Part shown: positions 32,617 to 41,701 of the stretch, in pieces
Layout: every line of letters starts with the position of its first letter
Position numbering within the stretch: the first letter of the stretch is position 1
DNA from: VRUE01 sp963770315
GTDB taxonomy: Bacteria > Actinomycetota > Thermoleophilia > Solirubrobacterales > 70-9
DNA: 64,000 nucleotides
NCBI GenBank assembly: GCA_963770315.1
Contig: CAVYPC010000001.1
Coordinates: forward strand, 1-64,000
Reading direction: 5' to 3'
The notes under the pieces: generated by a model
What the model was told of the DNA's origin: nothing
Databases searched by the model: none
The model's input: the letters and a program-made list of their open reading frames with translations, nothing else
Program-made: the position numbers and the translations under genes

Positions 32617-33414
32617 CGGCACCTGCGGCTCGCCCAGTCCGTAGGTCTCGTAGGCCCCGAAGCTGGAGAAGGTCCTGTGGGTCGGGCCGTGGTAGTCCGA
32701 GGACGCCGTAGGAATCAGCTCCAGCTCCTCGCAGAGCGCCAGCAGATGGGCCGTCTGCTCCTTGCTGTGGGTCGGGTAGAAGGTCTCGACGCCGTCAACG
32801 CCGAGGGCGCGGATCAGCTCCTCGACCTCGGCCGGCTCGGAGATGTCCCAGTAGGGGTGGGCGACGACCGCCACGCCGCCGGCGTCCTTGATGACCTGCA
32901 CCGCCTGCTCGGCGGTCGGCCAGCGGCGCGGCACGAAGGCCTTGGCGCCGGGCACCAGATACTCCTCGAAGAAGGGCCCGAGGTCGCCGCTGGCTCCGGC
33001 TGCCCGAGCGATGTGCGGGCGCCCGATCGAGAGCGCGTGGCCCGCCTCGCGTACGGCGTCCTCCAGGTGGAGGTCGAAGCCCTCGCCACGCAGCTTCTCG
33101 ACGATCTCGCCGGCCCGGGAGACGCGCTCCTGCTGGGCCCGCTCGCATGCCGGCGCGATCGCCTCCAGGTCGATCCAGTAGCCGCAGACGTGCAGGTCTT
33201 CGGCGTACTCGTGCACGCAGGACATCTCGATCGCGGGCACCAGCTCGATTCCAACGCCCTCGGCAGCTTCCATCGCCTCCGGCACCCCGGCAATGGCGTC
33301 GTGGTCGGTGAGCGCCAGCGTCGTGACACCAGCCTTCGCAGCTTCCTTGACAACGTCTGCCGGGGCAAGCTGTCCGTCCGAGACCGTCGAGTGACTCTGA
33401 AGCTCGATCAACAC
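32596..33414 (-). CDS. PHP domain phosphoesterase
   Basis: A 272-residue protein. Most PHP metal ligands are seen: ALTDHD, PAIEMSC (Glu), VVAHPYW and the C-terminal SSDYHGPTH. The first motif reads ELQSHST, so the first His of the usual HxH is Gln. The closest functional relatives are YciV/RNase AM-type 3',5'-nucleoside bisphosphate phosphatases and histidinol phosphatases. The activity is inferred. It is divergent from the acyl-CoA carboxylase gene, with element E between. Confidence 0.85.
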   Translation of the reverse strand: MLIELQSHSTVSDGQLAPADVVKEAAKAGVTTLALTDHDAIAGVPEAMEAAEGVGIELVPAIEMSCVHEYAEDLHVCGYWIDLEAIAPACERAQQERVSRAGEIVEKLRGEGFDLHLEDAVREAGHALSIGRPHIARAAGASGDLGPFFEEYLVPGAKAFVPRRWPTAEQAVQVIKDAGGVAVVAHPYWDISEPAEVEELIRALGVDGVETFYPTHSKEQTAHLLALCEELELIPTASSDYHGPTHRTFSSFGAYETYGLGEPQVPLGPMPS

Positions 33415-33511
33415 GACGGCGCAGCCTATTGCCCTCTGAAGACGGGCGTGGTCCGGAGTCTTCCCAAGTTTCCGTCGAGACTCACGACGGCGCGGCGATG
33501 CGGGGCCTTGA

Positions 33512-33597
33512 CGGGGTGACGGAGATACCCCTGAACGGGCGGATACTCAGAGCGGGCGAAGCCCGCGAGTCCGGGCAGGGGTATCTCCGTCACCCCG
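33512..33597. repeat. Long inverted-repeat element E
   Basis: Arms 33512-33533 and 33576-33597 are perfectly complementary over 22 bp (CGGGGTGACGGAGATACCCC plus TG). The 42 bp interior includes GCGGGCGAAGCCCGC (33552-33566), another small hairpin. It occupies the gap between the divergent PHP and carboxylase genes and ends 27 bp before the carboxylase GTG, so it may be part of that promoter or leader. The core is not shared with families 1 to 3. Confidence 0.85.
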
Positions 33598-33624
33598 CCT
33601 GCCGTCTGAATAGACTGCGCCGCC

Positions 33625-35383
33625 GTGTTCACGAAGGTCCTCATAGCTAACCGCGGTGAGATCGCGATCCGGGTCGCCCGGACCCTCAAGGAGATGGGGA
33701 TCGGGTCCGTCGCCGTCTACTCGGAGATCGACCGCGAGGCGCCGCACGTGCGCGAGGCCGACGAGGCGTATCTGATCGGGCCGGCGGTGCCCGCCGAAAG
33801 CTATCTCTCGATCCCAAAGATCATCGAGGCCGCCAAGGAGGCCGGTGCCGAGGCGATCCATCCCGGCTACGGCTTCCTCGCCGAGAACGCGGACTTCGCC
33901 AAGGCCTGCGCCGCGGCCGAGATCGTCTTCATCGGCCCGCCGGCGGAGGCGATCGAAGAGATGGGGTCGAAGACGCGGGCGCGCGAGATCATGGCCGCGG
34001 CCGGGGTGCCGATCGTCCCCGGTGCGACCGAGCCGGCGGAGGATGTCGCGGCGGCCAAGCGGCAGGCCGAGGAAGCCGGCTACCCGGTCGCCTGCAAGGC
34101 GGCGGGGGGCGGTGGCGGCAAGGGCTTTCGCGTGGCGATGAGCGTCGACGACCTCGAGGAGGCCTTCGAGGGCGCCGGCCGCGAAGGCGAGAAGTTCTTC
34201 TCCGACGACCGCGTCTATGTCGAGCGCTACCTCGAGGATCCGCGCCACGTCGAGGTCCAGGTGCTGGCCGACTCGCACGGCAACGTGATCCACCTCGGCG
34301 AGCGCGACTGCTCGATCCAGCGCCGTCACCAGAAGGTGATCGAGGAGGCGCCCGGCCCCCAGGTCGACGCCGAGATGCGCGAGCGAATCGGCAAGATCGC
34401 CACCGACGCGGCCGCCGCGGTCGGCTACCGCGGCGCCGGCACGGTCGAGGGCATGCAGGTCGGCGAGGAGTACTTCTTCCTCGAGATGAACACGCGGGTG
34501 CAGGTTGAGCACTGCGTCACCGAGATGGTGACCGGGGTCGACATCGTCCGTGAGCAGATCCTCGTCGCCGCCGGGGAGCCCCTCACGATCGCCCAGGAGG
34601 ATGTCGAGCTGCGCGGCCACGCGATCGAGTGCCGGATCAACGCCGAGGCCGCCCACAAGAACTTCGCGCCGGCGCCGGGGGCGATCTCCACCTACCGCGA
34701 GCCGGCCGGCCCCGGCGTGCGGGTCGACTCCGGGGTCGAGGCGGGCTCCGAGGTGACGCCGATGTACGACCCGATGGTCGCCAAGCTGATCGTCTGGGAC
34801 GTCGACCGCGAGCACGCGACGCGCCGCATGCTGCGCGCGCTGGGCGAGTACGAGGTCGGCGGCCTGACCACGCTGATCCCTTTCCACAGCGCGATCCTCG
34901 CCACCGAGCAGTGGGCGAGGGGGGAGACCTGCCGCGACCTGATGGAGGACCGCGAGTGGCTGAAGACGACCGCGCTGGAGGAGGCCGCGGCGCCGGAGGT
35001 GCCGGAGGGCGCCGAGGTCGTCAGCCGCAACTACAAGGTCGAGGTCTCCGGCAAGCTCTTCGACGTCAAGGTGATCGGCGAGGCCGCCGGGGGTGGCACG
35101 GTTGCCGCGACGAGCGGCAAGAAGCCGCCGAAGCGCGAGCGCAAGGCCGGCGGGGGCGCCAGCGCCTCGAGTCGAGGCCCTGCCCTCGCCGTTGCAGGGC
35201 ACCGTGCTCAAAGTCGCCGTCGAGCAGGGCGCCGAGGTCTCCGAGGGCGACCTGATCTGCGTGATCGAGGCGATGAAGATGGAGAACGAGATCGCCGCCC
35301 ACCGCTCCGGCAAAGTCACCGCCCTGAACGTAGCCGAAGGCGCAGCAGTCTCAAGCGGCGATGTACTAGCGGTAATCGAGTAG
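33625..35383 (+). pseudogene. Acyl-CoA carboxylase alpha subunit (biotin carboxylase + BCCP), frameshifted near 35170
   Basis: The first 515 codons (GTG at 33625) encode a complete biotin carboxylase: KVLIANRGEIAIRVART, the ATP-grasp loop KAAGGGGGKGF, RDCSIQRRHQKVIEEAP, and EMNTRVQVEH. Then comes the linker to the biotin domain. The biotin-carrier domain (LPSPLQGTVLKVAVEQGAEV, then EAMKMEN with the biotin lysine codon at 35276-35278) is in the +1 frame. G/C third-position bias switches frame at base 35170, where skipping one A restores a normal fusion ending at 35383. This could be a real mutation, a sequencing error or recoding. Confidence 0.8.
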
Positions 35384-35417
35384 CAGCTCCTCAGCTCAGC
35401 TAAACGAGGGGTTTCTA

Positions 35418-35545
35418 GGGCGAGGGCGTGGGGTGTCCCTCCTGCGCAGCGGCGTCATGTTTTTCGCCCCTAGGGCACCTCGGACGGCCGCAAAGTTTCT
35501 GGCGAAAAACCCAGCAAGCAGGAGGGACACCCCACGCCCTCGCCC
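35418..35545. repeat. Long inverted-repeat element F (family 2, reversed)
   Basis: Arms 35418-35445 and 35518-35545 are perfectly complementary over 28 bp; the right arm ends one base before the sulfatase stop codon. On the minus strand the interior reads GCTGGGTTTTTCGCC and later GCGAAAAACATGACGCCGC, the family 2 core of D and G in inverted orientation. It lies between the convergent carboxylase and sulfatase genes. Confidence 0.88.
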
Positions 35546-37435
35546 CTACTTGCCCGGATGATTCGCTTCGTGTTCTCGCCGTTCCTTTTCGCGTTCCCGT
35601 TCGCGTTCGCGCAGTTCCTTCTGGCGCTGGGCCCGCAGGCGTTCGAATTCGATTCGGGTCAGCGGCAGCGGCGGCGTGACTTCCCGGCATTCCCGCCCGA
35701 CGCAGTTCTCGAATCGCCGCAGCTGCCGGTGGAGGAAGTTCCGAATCGGGTAGTAGTTCGGCTCCTTGACGATGTTGTTGAGCTCGTTCGGGTCCTTGTT
35801 GATGTTGTAGAGCTCCTTCTCGCCGTCGGGCCAGGCGATGTACTTGTAGGGCCCGAGACGGATTCCCTCGTAGTTCAGGGGTGGCGCCAGGAGCGATGCC
35901 TGCGCCGTGCTCGAGCTCTGCGCGCCGCTCGAGCCGTTCTGGCGCGTGCCGGTGCTGCCGTTGCCGCCGGCCTGCCCCCCATCCCCTTCGCCGGTGCTGG
36001 AGATCGCGCCGTTGGCTTCGACGTCGCTGGTCTGGACGAACGACTCGAAGAGGAGCGGGCGACGGGTGCGCAGTTCGGGGTCGCGAAGGAAGGGAACCAT
36101 GGAGCGGCCGTCGACGCTCTTGTCTGGTTCGACGCCGGCCAGTTCGAGGATGGTCGGCGCGATGTCGATGTTCCCCGCCAGCTCGCCGGTTGAGCTGTCG
36201 GGCTTGATCCCCGGGCCGCGGATCAGGAAGGGAAGGTGGGTGGCGGGCTCATAAGCGAGGAACTTGCCGCCGATCAGGCGGTGCTCGCCATAGAAGAAGC
36301 CGTTGTCGGAGGTGAAGAGGATGTAGGTATTGCGCAGACGGTGCAGCTCGCCAAGCGTGTCGACGACCTCTTTGACCCCGTCGTCGATCGAGCGCAGCGA
36401 CTCCAGCGCCTTGTCGTAGTAGACGCGGTAGGTGCGCTTGTCGCTCGGGGTCAGGTGTTCCGCTTCGCGGATGAAGGCGGGCTTGTCGCTGACGTTGCCC
36501 TCGTCGAAGCCTTCGGAGCGGTCGTGCGGCAGGGGCGCCCCCTTGAACCAGTCGTAGTGGCGCGGAGCCGGCTCGGGCCCGGCCGGGTGGCGGAAGTCAC
36601 CATGCGGCGCGGCGTAGTCGAGCTGCATGTAGAGGGGCTGTTCGGGCGGGGTTGCGAGCAGTTCTTCCCTCGCCATCCAGTTGAAGACGTCGGTCTCATA
36701 GAGGCACGGGTTCCCTTCGGTCGGTTCGAAGGGGCAGCCGTATTCGTCACGGGTGCCGTATTCGCGCGTTTCCCAGCTGCCCGAGTCGCCGTAGGGTTCG
36801 CTGACCTGCCCGTTGTTGTTGAGCGTGTAGCCGTAGAAGTAGTGGTGGGTGTCGGCGTTGAGCACCGTGTGCCAGGCGTCCCAGCCCGGGGGCACCGCGG
36901 TTCCGTTGTCATACGGTTCGTCGCCGTAGCCGTTGAGGAACTTGCCGATGTGGATCGTGCGGTAGCCGGCGCCGTGGAGCCAGGTTGCGAGGTTGTGTTC
37001 GTTGGCGGCGCGGAAGGAGAAGCCGAAGTAGCCGCCGTTTGGCTGGACATTGCCCTTGACGCCGGTGTTGTGGGCGTAGCGGCCGGTCAGCAGGGACACC
37101 CGCGAGGGGCAGCAGAGGGGATAGGAAACGTAGTAGCGGTTGAAGGTCTCGCCTTTCTTGGCGAGCAGTTCCAGCGTGTTCGGCATCGCCCGCGTCTCGG
37201 GTGCGCCGGGGTAGGCGCTGAACGTCGCGTAGAGCTCGTCCAGGGTCTGGTCGTCGGTCTGGATCAGGACGAAGCTGGGCGGTTCGCTGTTTGGATTCAG
37301 CGGCGGTTCTTCTTCCGTCTCGAGGGCGTTAGCCTGGGAGACGCTCAGCGCCAGCGCGCAGAGCAGCGCCAGCAGCGCCGCCGCGATCGCCAGGCGCGCG
37401 TGCAGGGACAGTCGGATTTGGCTGGCTCGATCCAT
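35546..37435 (-). CDS. Secreted sulfatase
   Basis: A 629-residue type I sulfatase with a signal peptide (LAIAAALLALLCALALSVSQANA). The activation motif C-x-P-S-R is CCPSR at residues 108-112; Cys108 would be converted to formylglycine. Metal ligands include Asp61-Asp62 near FVLIQTDDQ and the FTSDNGFFYGEH segment. The closest overall type is N-acetylglucosamine-6-sulfatase/arylsulfatase. A low-complexity Gly/Ser/Gln insertion and a highly charged tail (about the last 35 residues, REREREREKERREHE) are odd. The formylglycine-generating enzyme is not in the window. Confidence 0.9.
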   Translation of the reverse strand: MDRASQIRLSLHARLAIAAALLALLCALALSVSQANALETEEEPPLNPNSEPPSFVLIQTDDQTLDELYATFSAYPGAPETRAMPNTLELLAKKGETFNRYYVSYPLCCPSRVSLLTGRYAHNTGVKGNVQPNGGYFGFSFRAANEHNLATWLHGAGYRTIHIGKFLNGYGDEPYDNGTAVPPGWDAWHTVLNADTHHYFYGYTLNNNGQVSEPYGDSGSWETREYGTRDEYGCPFEPTEGNPCLYETDVFNWMAREELLATPPEQPLYMQLDYAAPHGDFRHPAGPEPAPRHYDWFKGAPLPHDRSEGFDEGNVSDKPAFIREAEHLTPSDKRTYRVYYDKALESLRSIDDGVKEVVDTLGELHRLRNTYILFTSDNGFFYGEHRLIGGKFLAYEPATHLPFLIRGPGIKPDSSTGELAGNIDIAPTILELAGVEPDKSVDGRSMVPFLRDPELRTRRPLLFESFVQTSDVEANGAISSTGEGDGGQAGGNGSTGTRQNGSSGAQSSSTAQASLLAPPLNYEGIRLGPYKYIAWPDGEKELYNINKDPNELNNIVKEPNYYPIRNFLHRQLRRFENCVGRECREVTPPLPLTRIEFERLRAQRQKELREREREREKERREHEANHPGK

Positions 37436-37518
37436 CGAATACGCGTCGCCCGGGGCGACTACTGGGTCAAAACCGCCGTCGCCGGGCGAAGTTGCGAACC
37501 GGGAACGCTAGAAAACGG

Positions 37519-38208
37519 CTAGGACGCGCCGAGCTTTTTCGCGGCGTCGCGGAAGTTTTTGACCGTCGCGCTGGGGGCTTTGCGCCCGTCGAGCTTCTCG
37601 CCGTGGCGGTTGACCCAGATCACCGGGACCTTCATTTTCAGCAGCGGCGCGACGTCGGTCGTGTAGTTGGAGCAGATGTGGACCCAGTTTTTCTTGCTCC
37701 CGATCCGCCGCGCGCACTCTTTGAAGTGGACTGGGTCGGGCTTGTAGCTGCGCACCTGCTGGGCGGTGACGACCAGGTCCAGTTCGGTGCGCAGATGGCG
37801 GCGGGAGATGCCGAGCAGTTTGTCGTCGATATTGGAGATGATCCCGATCTCGTAGCGTTTGCCGAGCCGGTCCATCGCCGCGTTGGCCTCGCGGAAGGGC
37901 AGCCAGTAGGCGACGCTGTTGGGCAGGAACTGGGCGCGCGAGGGCTCGATCTCCCAGCCCACCTCGCGGGCGACCTTGACGATCGTCCGGCGCAGCACCT
38001 CCGCATACAGTTCGTAGGAGCCCGCCATGATTTCGGCCTGCACCTCCATGAAGCGGGCCAGGAACGGGCCCTCTTCGAAGCTGAAGCCGTCTTTGGCCGC
38101 CTCTTTCTTGCAGGCCTCGACGATCCCCTTCTCCCAATCGATCAGGGTGCCGTAGCAGTCGGTGGTCACCCAGGTGATGGATTTCAGAGCGGGAAGGGGC
38201 ATGGTCAA
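37519..38208 (-). CDS. HAD family hydrolase, haloacid dehalogenase-like type II
   Basis: A 229-residue protein. The nucleophile region is VTTDCYGTLIDWE (Asp17 with Tyr two places on, as in L-2-haloacid dehalogenases), motif 2 is GIISNIDD, and the C-terminal lysine motif is RSYKPDPVHFKECARRIG. The helical cap sits at about 20-90. It may remove halide or phosphate; the type II arrangement does not settle this. Divergent from sucC. Confidence 0.85.
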   Translation of the reverse strand: MTMPLPALKSITWVTTDCYGTLIDWEKGIVEACKKEAAKDGFSFEEGPFLARFMEVQAEIMAGSYELYAEVLRRTIVKVAREVGWEIEPSRAQFLPNSVAYWLPFREANAAMDRLGKRYEIGIISNIDDKLLGISRRHLRTELDLVVTAQQVRSYKPDPVHFKECARRIGSKKNWVHICSNYTTDVAPLLKMKVPVIWVNRHGEKLDGRKAPSATVKNFRDAAKKLGAS

Positions 38209-38261
38209 TGGTGTTCGCGTCGCGAGATGGGCGAGAGGTCAGGCTTCGACATCGTCTCGCT

Positions 38262-38289
38262 TTGGCTCACGGGCGCGGCATCTTATAGG
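38262..38289 (+). promoter_or_regulatory. Candidate promoter for sucCD
   Basis: TTGGCT (38262-38267) and TATAGG (38284-38289) are 16 bp apart, 33 bp upstream of the sucC ATG. TATAGG stands out in the GC-rich gap. A weak inverted repeat (GCGAGATG at 38223 facing CATCGTCTCGC) lies just upstream. Confidence 0.4.
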
Positions 38290-38321
38290 CTGCCGCCCGG
38301 CCCAGGCAGGGCTCCTCCTCC

Positions 38322-39485
38322 ATGGATCTTCTCGAGTATCAAGGCAAGCAGCTTTTCGCCGCGCACGGCATCGCCGTGCCGAGCGGCGAGGTCGCCTCCA
38401 CCGTCGAGGACGCCGTCGCCGCCGCGGGGCGGATCGGCTACCCCTGCGCGATCAAGGCCCAGGTGCTGATCGGCGGCCGCGGCAAGGCGGGCGGGATCAA
38501 GATCGCCGCCGATCGCGCCGAGGCTGAGCAACACGCCGCCGCGATCCTCGGCATGGACATCGTCGGTCCACACGGGGAGGGCCCCTTCCGTGTCGACCAG
38601 GTCTGGGTCGAGGGCGGCTCGGACATCGCCGCCGAGTACTACGCCTCGGTGATCCTCGACCGCGGCGAGAAGAAGCTGCTGGCGATGGTCTCGGCCAAGG
38701 GCGGGATGGACATCGAGGCCGTCGCGGCGGAGGATCCGGAGGCCCTGGTCAAAGAGCACATCGATCCCACCCGGCCCTTCACCGCTGCCGCGGCGCGGCC
38801 GATCGTCGAGGGCGCCGGGCTGGCGGAGGATGCGCTCGACGAGGCGGCGGAGGTCCTGGCGAAGCTGGCCGAGGTCGCGGCGAACGAGGACGCGACGCTG
38901 ATCGAGGTCAACCCGCTGATCGTCACCGCGCAGCGCCAGGTGGTCGCGCTCGACGCCAAGGTGACGATCGACGGCAACGCGCTCTACCGCCACGAGGGCC
39001 TGGCCGAGCTCGACGCCGGGTCGATCGACGATCCGCAGGAGGCGATGGCGCGGGAGAAGGGCCTCACCTACGTCAAGCTCGAGGGTAACGTCGGCATCCT
39101 CGCCAACGGCGCTGGCCTCTGCATGTCGACCCTCGACGTCGTCGCCCAGGCGGGCGGCGCCCCGGCCAACTTCCTCGATGCCGGCGGCGGTTCCAAGGCG
39201 GAGGCGATCGTCGACGCGCTGACCGTGATCGTCTCCGACGAGAAGGTCAGCGCGATCCTCTTCAACATCTTCGGCGGGATCACCCGCTGCGACGAGATCG
39301 CCAAGGGCATCGTCGAGGCCTCGGGTCAGCTCGACCTCGGCGTGCCGCTCGTGGTCAGGCTCGACGGGACCAACTCCGAGGAGGGGCTGGAGATCCTCGC
39401 CGGTGCCGGCCTGTCCAACCTGCACCAGGAGACGACGATGCTCGGCGCCGCGCAAAAGGTCGTCGAGCTGGCGGGGGCGCCATGA
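38322..39485 (+). CDS. sucC: Succinate-CoA ligase, beta subunit
   Basis: A 387-residue subunit with an ATP-grasp N-terminus (MDLLEYQGKQLFAAHGI, AQVLIGGRGKAGG) and the C-terminal CoA-ligase domain (LDAGGGSKAEAIVDAL, FNIFGGITRCDEIAKGI). With SucD it interconverts succinyl-CoA and succinate in the citric acid cycle with nucleotide phosphorylation. Full length. sucD follows after an unusual 118 bp gap that holds inverted repeat J. Confidence 0.96.
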   Translation: MDLLEYQGKQLFAAHGIAVPSGEVASTVEDAVAAAGRIGYPCAIKAQVLIGGRGKAGGIKIAADRAEAEQHAAAILGMDIVGPHGEGPFRVDQVWVEGGSDIAAEYYASVILDRGEKKLLAMVSAKGGMDIEAVAAEDPEALVKEHIDPTRPFTAAAARPIVEGAGLAEDALDEAAEVLAKLAEVAANEDATLIEVNPLIVTAQRQVVALDAKVTIDGNALYRHEGLAELDAGSIDDPQEAMAREKGLTYVKLEGNVGILANGAGLCMSTLDVVAQAGGAPANFLDAGGGSKAEAIVDALTVIVSDEKVSAILFNIFGGITRCDEIAKGIVEASGQLDLGVPLVVRLDGTNSEEGLEILAGAGLSNLHQETTMLGAAQKVVELAGAP

Positions 39486-39490
39486 CGGCC

Positions 39491-39595
39491 CCAGACGTCG
39501 CCATGCTGCGTCCTCGGTCGGCCTCCTCGGGTCACGCACTGACAAGTGCGCTCCCCTCGTCGGACCTCCCTGCGTCCTTGCCTGGCAACGTCTGG
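39491..39595. repeat. Imperfect inverted repeat J inside the sucC-sucD gap
   Basis: CCAGACGTCGCCA (39491-39503) faces its near-complement (39583-39595, 12 of 13 paired). Inside are a direct repeat of CTGCGTCCT and a small GCACT-GACA-AGTGC hairpin (39536-39549). Partner subunit genes are usually adjacent or overlapping, so a 118 bp structured spacer is notable. No ORF is evident. Confidence 0.55.
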
Positions 39596-39603
39596 GTCGC
39601 GTC

Positions 39604-40476
39604 ATGAGCATCATCATCGACAAGGAGACGAAGCTGGTCGTCTCCGGCCTGACCGGCCGCGAGGGCTCCTTCCACGGGCTGCGCAACCAGGCTTACGGCA
39701 CGCATCTCGCCGCCGGCGTCACGCCCGGCAAGGGCGGCCAGGAGGTCGAGGGCGTGCCGGTCTTCGACTCGATCCGCGAGGCGGTCGAGCAGGAGGGCGC
39801 CAACACCTCGATGATCTTCGTGCCGGCCCGCTTCGCCGCACCGGCGATCGACGAGGCGATCGAGTCCGGCGTCGAGACGGTGATCGCGATCACCGAGGGG
39901 ATCCCGGTGCTCGACATGCTGAGCACCTACTGGAAGGCGAAGGAGGCCGGGGTGCGGCTGATCGGACCCAACTGCCCTGGCGTGCTCTCGCCGGGCAAGG
40001 CCAACGTCGGGATCATCCCGGCCCAGTTCTTCGACCCGGGCAAGATTGGCGTCGTCTCCAAGTCGGGCACGCTGACCTACCAGATCGGCAACGAGCTGAA
40101 GCAGGCCGGCGAGGGCAACTCCTCGATCGTCGGCATCGGCGGCGACCCGATCATCGGCTCGGACTTCATCGACATCTTGAAGCTGTACGAGGCCGACCCG
40201 GAGACCGAGCTGATCGTGATGGTCGGCGAGATCGGCGGCGACGCCGAGGAGCGCGCGGCCGAGTTCATCGCCGCCGAGGTCTCCAAGCCGGTGGTCGCCT
40301 ACATCGCCGGCTTCACCGCTCCCCCCGGCAAGCAGATGGGCCACGCCGGCGCGATCATCTCCGGCTCCTCGGGGACGGCGCAGGCGAAGAAGGAAGCGCT
40401 CGAGGCAAAGGGCGTGCGGGTGGGCGAAAGCCCGACCGAGACGGCGCGGATCGCCGTCGAAGTGCTGCGCGGATAG
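39604..40476 (+). CDS. sucD: Succinate-CoA ligase, alpha subunit
   Basis: A 290-residue subunit with the CoA-binding Rossmann fold (VVSGLTGREGSFHGLRNQAYGT) and the phosphohistidine loop GHAGAIISG, where His247 carries the phosphate in catalysis. GPNCPGVLSPG is conserved. The start is the ATG at 39604; an upstream in-frame stretch lies in the structured spacer and is not coding-like. It pairs with sucC and is followed by element G. Confidence 0.96.
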   Translation: MSIIIDKETKLVVSGLTGREGSFHGLRNQAYGTHLAAGVTPGKGGQEVEGVPVFDSIREAVEQEGANTSMIFVPARFAAPAIDEAIESGVETVIAITEGIPVLDMLSTYWKAKEAGVRLIGPNCPGVLSPGKANVGIIPAQFFDPGKIGVVSKSGTLTYQIGNELKQAGEGNSSIVGIGGDPIIGSDFIDILKLYEADPETELIVMVGEIGGDAEERAAEFIAAEVSKPVVAYIAGFTAPPGKQMGHAGAIISGSSGTAQAKKEALEAKGVRVGESPTETARIAVEVLRG

Positions 40477-40486
40477 GCCCGCCATG

Positions 40487-40609
40487 AGAGGGGACGGGGG
40501 GTGCCCCTGCCGTGGCTGGGGTTTTCGCCTTGCGGCGGGCATCTCTCGCTGACCCCGTAGTGCGAAAACCAGGACGCCGCGCACCGCAGGGGCACCCCCC
40601 GTCCCCTCT
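40487..40609. repeat. Long inverted-repeat element G (family 2)
   Basis: Arms 40487-40510 and 40586-40609 are perfectly complementary over 24 bp. The interior contains CTGGGGTTTTCGCC (40516-40529) and GCGAAAACCAGGACGCCGC (40562-40580), the core seen in D and F, in the same orientation as D. It is placed between the convergent sucD and AbiEi/DUF559 genes, 10 bp from each stop. Confidence 0.88.
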
Positions 40610-40618
40610 AATCGGGGT

Positions 40619-41602
40619 CTATGGCGCAGAAGCTGGCTGATCCGGGCCGAGCAGCTTGCGGAGCTGGGTGGCTATTCGGGGGGCTTCGGTTTTCAGTTGG
40701 CGGTGGGTTAGGCGGATGACTCGGTAGCCCGCCGCCTGCATTGCGGCGTCCCGGGCGCGATCCTCCTCGAAGGCTGCGCGGTGGCTGTGGAATTCCCAGC
40801 TGTCCATCTCGACGACGAGGCGGTGGGCGGGCCAGTAGGCGTCGACCTCGTGGCCGAGGATCGTGACGTTGGTGTGGGGAGCGGGGAGGTCGGAGAGGTG
40901 CTCGCGGTAGAACTCGGCGAAGTGGTCCTCCAGGGGGGAGCGGGTCGTGACGGGAGCTCGGGCTTCGGTCGGTAGCGGGCGAATGGGGCGCAGGGCGTGG
41001 CGGCCGTAGCCCTGCTCGCAGACGCGCTCCACGGCTGATAGCCGCAAGAGGTGGAGTCGATCGGCCTCTTCCCATGCTCGTCGCAATTGCCGAAAGTCGA
41101 CCGCTTCGGCGAGGTCGAAGAGCGTTCGCGCGACCGTCGTGACCGGAATCCCGTCACGTTCGGTTGCCTCGCCTTCGTGGATGCGCCCGCGGTGTAGGCG
41201 AATCCCTTGGCGCCCGGGCCGAAACTGCCGACCGCCACGACCGGTCACGTCGACAATCGACCCTCGTTGTCGTGTAAGACCTCAAAGCGCCGCGGCGCTT
41301 TGATGGCTGAGCAGCGCGCCCTCGCCGCACGCAAGCACTGCGGAGAGCCAGCGCCCGCTTTGGTTGACACGGTTGTGCCCGACCGCGAACGCCTCCCGGT
41401 GCATTGGATGAAGGCGCCCGGCCCGGAGCCACCGCCTCATCGTCCCCTCCCCAATCCCGAGCTCCAGCAACTGCCGACGCCCAACCACCCCGTGCTGCCG
41501 ATCCGCAAGCCGCGCCAGCGCTCTGCCAAGCACCTCGCCTTCCCGGCGCGAACGCCCATCCCCCCGATCCCCTTCGGGGCGTGTCCGAGTTTTCCGTGCC
41601 AT
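40619..41602 (-). pseudogene. AbiEi-antitoxin-like/DUF559 protein, interrupted by an in-frame TGA
   Basis: Two frames in the same register are separated by one TGA (plus-strand 41282-41284). The 5' part (106 codons from an ATG at 41602) is a winged-helix region like the AbiEi antitoxin N-terminus: RLADRQHGVVGRRQLLELGIGEGTMRRWLRAG, ending LSHQSAAAL. The 3' part carries VTTVARTLFDLAEAV and the DUF559 nuclease-like core (HEVDAYWPAHRLVVEMDSWEFH, RVIRLTHRQL). The family usually has Trp at the stop position (AALWGL), so TGG to TGA is the likely lesion. The start ATG lies in palindrome H. Confidence 0.8.
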
Positions 41603-41628
41603 ATGGACCCATAAGCTCGGACACGCCC
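41577..41628. repeat. Palindromic element H (family 3)
   Basis: GGGCGTGTCCGAG (41577-41589) faces CTCGGACACGCCC (41616-41628), 13 bp perfect arms. The core TTTTCCGTGCCATATGG resembles that of element C at 15.8 kb; the two 44 bp units agree at about 38 positions. Its central CATATG supplies the ATG of the AbiEi/DUF559 reading frame on the minus strand. Confidence 0.82.
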
Positions 41629-41701
41629 TGGGTTCGCCCCCCCGGTGGCTTCGCCTGGGCGGGGATGCCGCTACCTGGGGGCGTTGCTAGGCTCGGTTGC
41701 G

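Noticed and set aside
35093..35383. Separate biotin carboxyl carrier gene starting at the GTG at 35093
   Set aside because: Upstream of 35170 this frame is arginine-rich with poor codon bias, whereas the carboxylase frame is coding-like up to that base. A frameshift in one fused gene fits better.
35418..35545. Ordinary Rho-independent terminator between convergent genes
   Set aside because: The stem is far longer than usual, has no T run, and its core recurs in other contexts including between co-directional genes. Termination may be a side effect, but does not explain the conservation.
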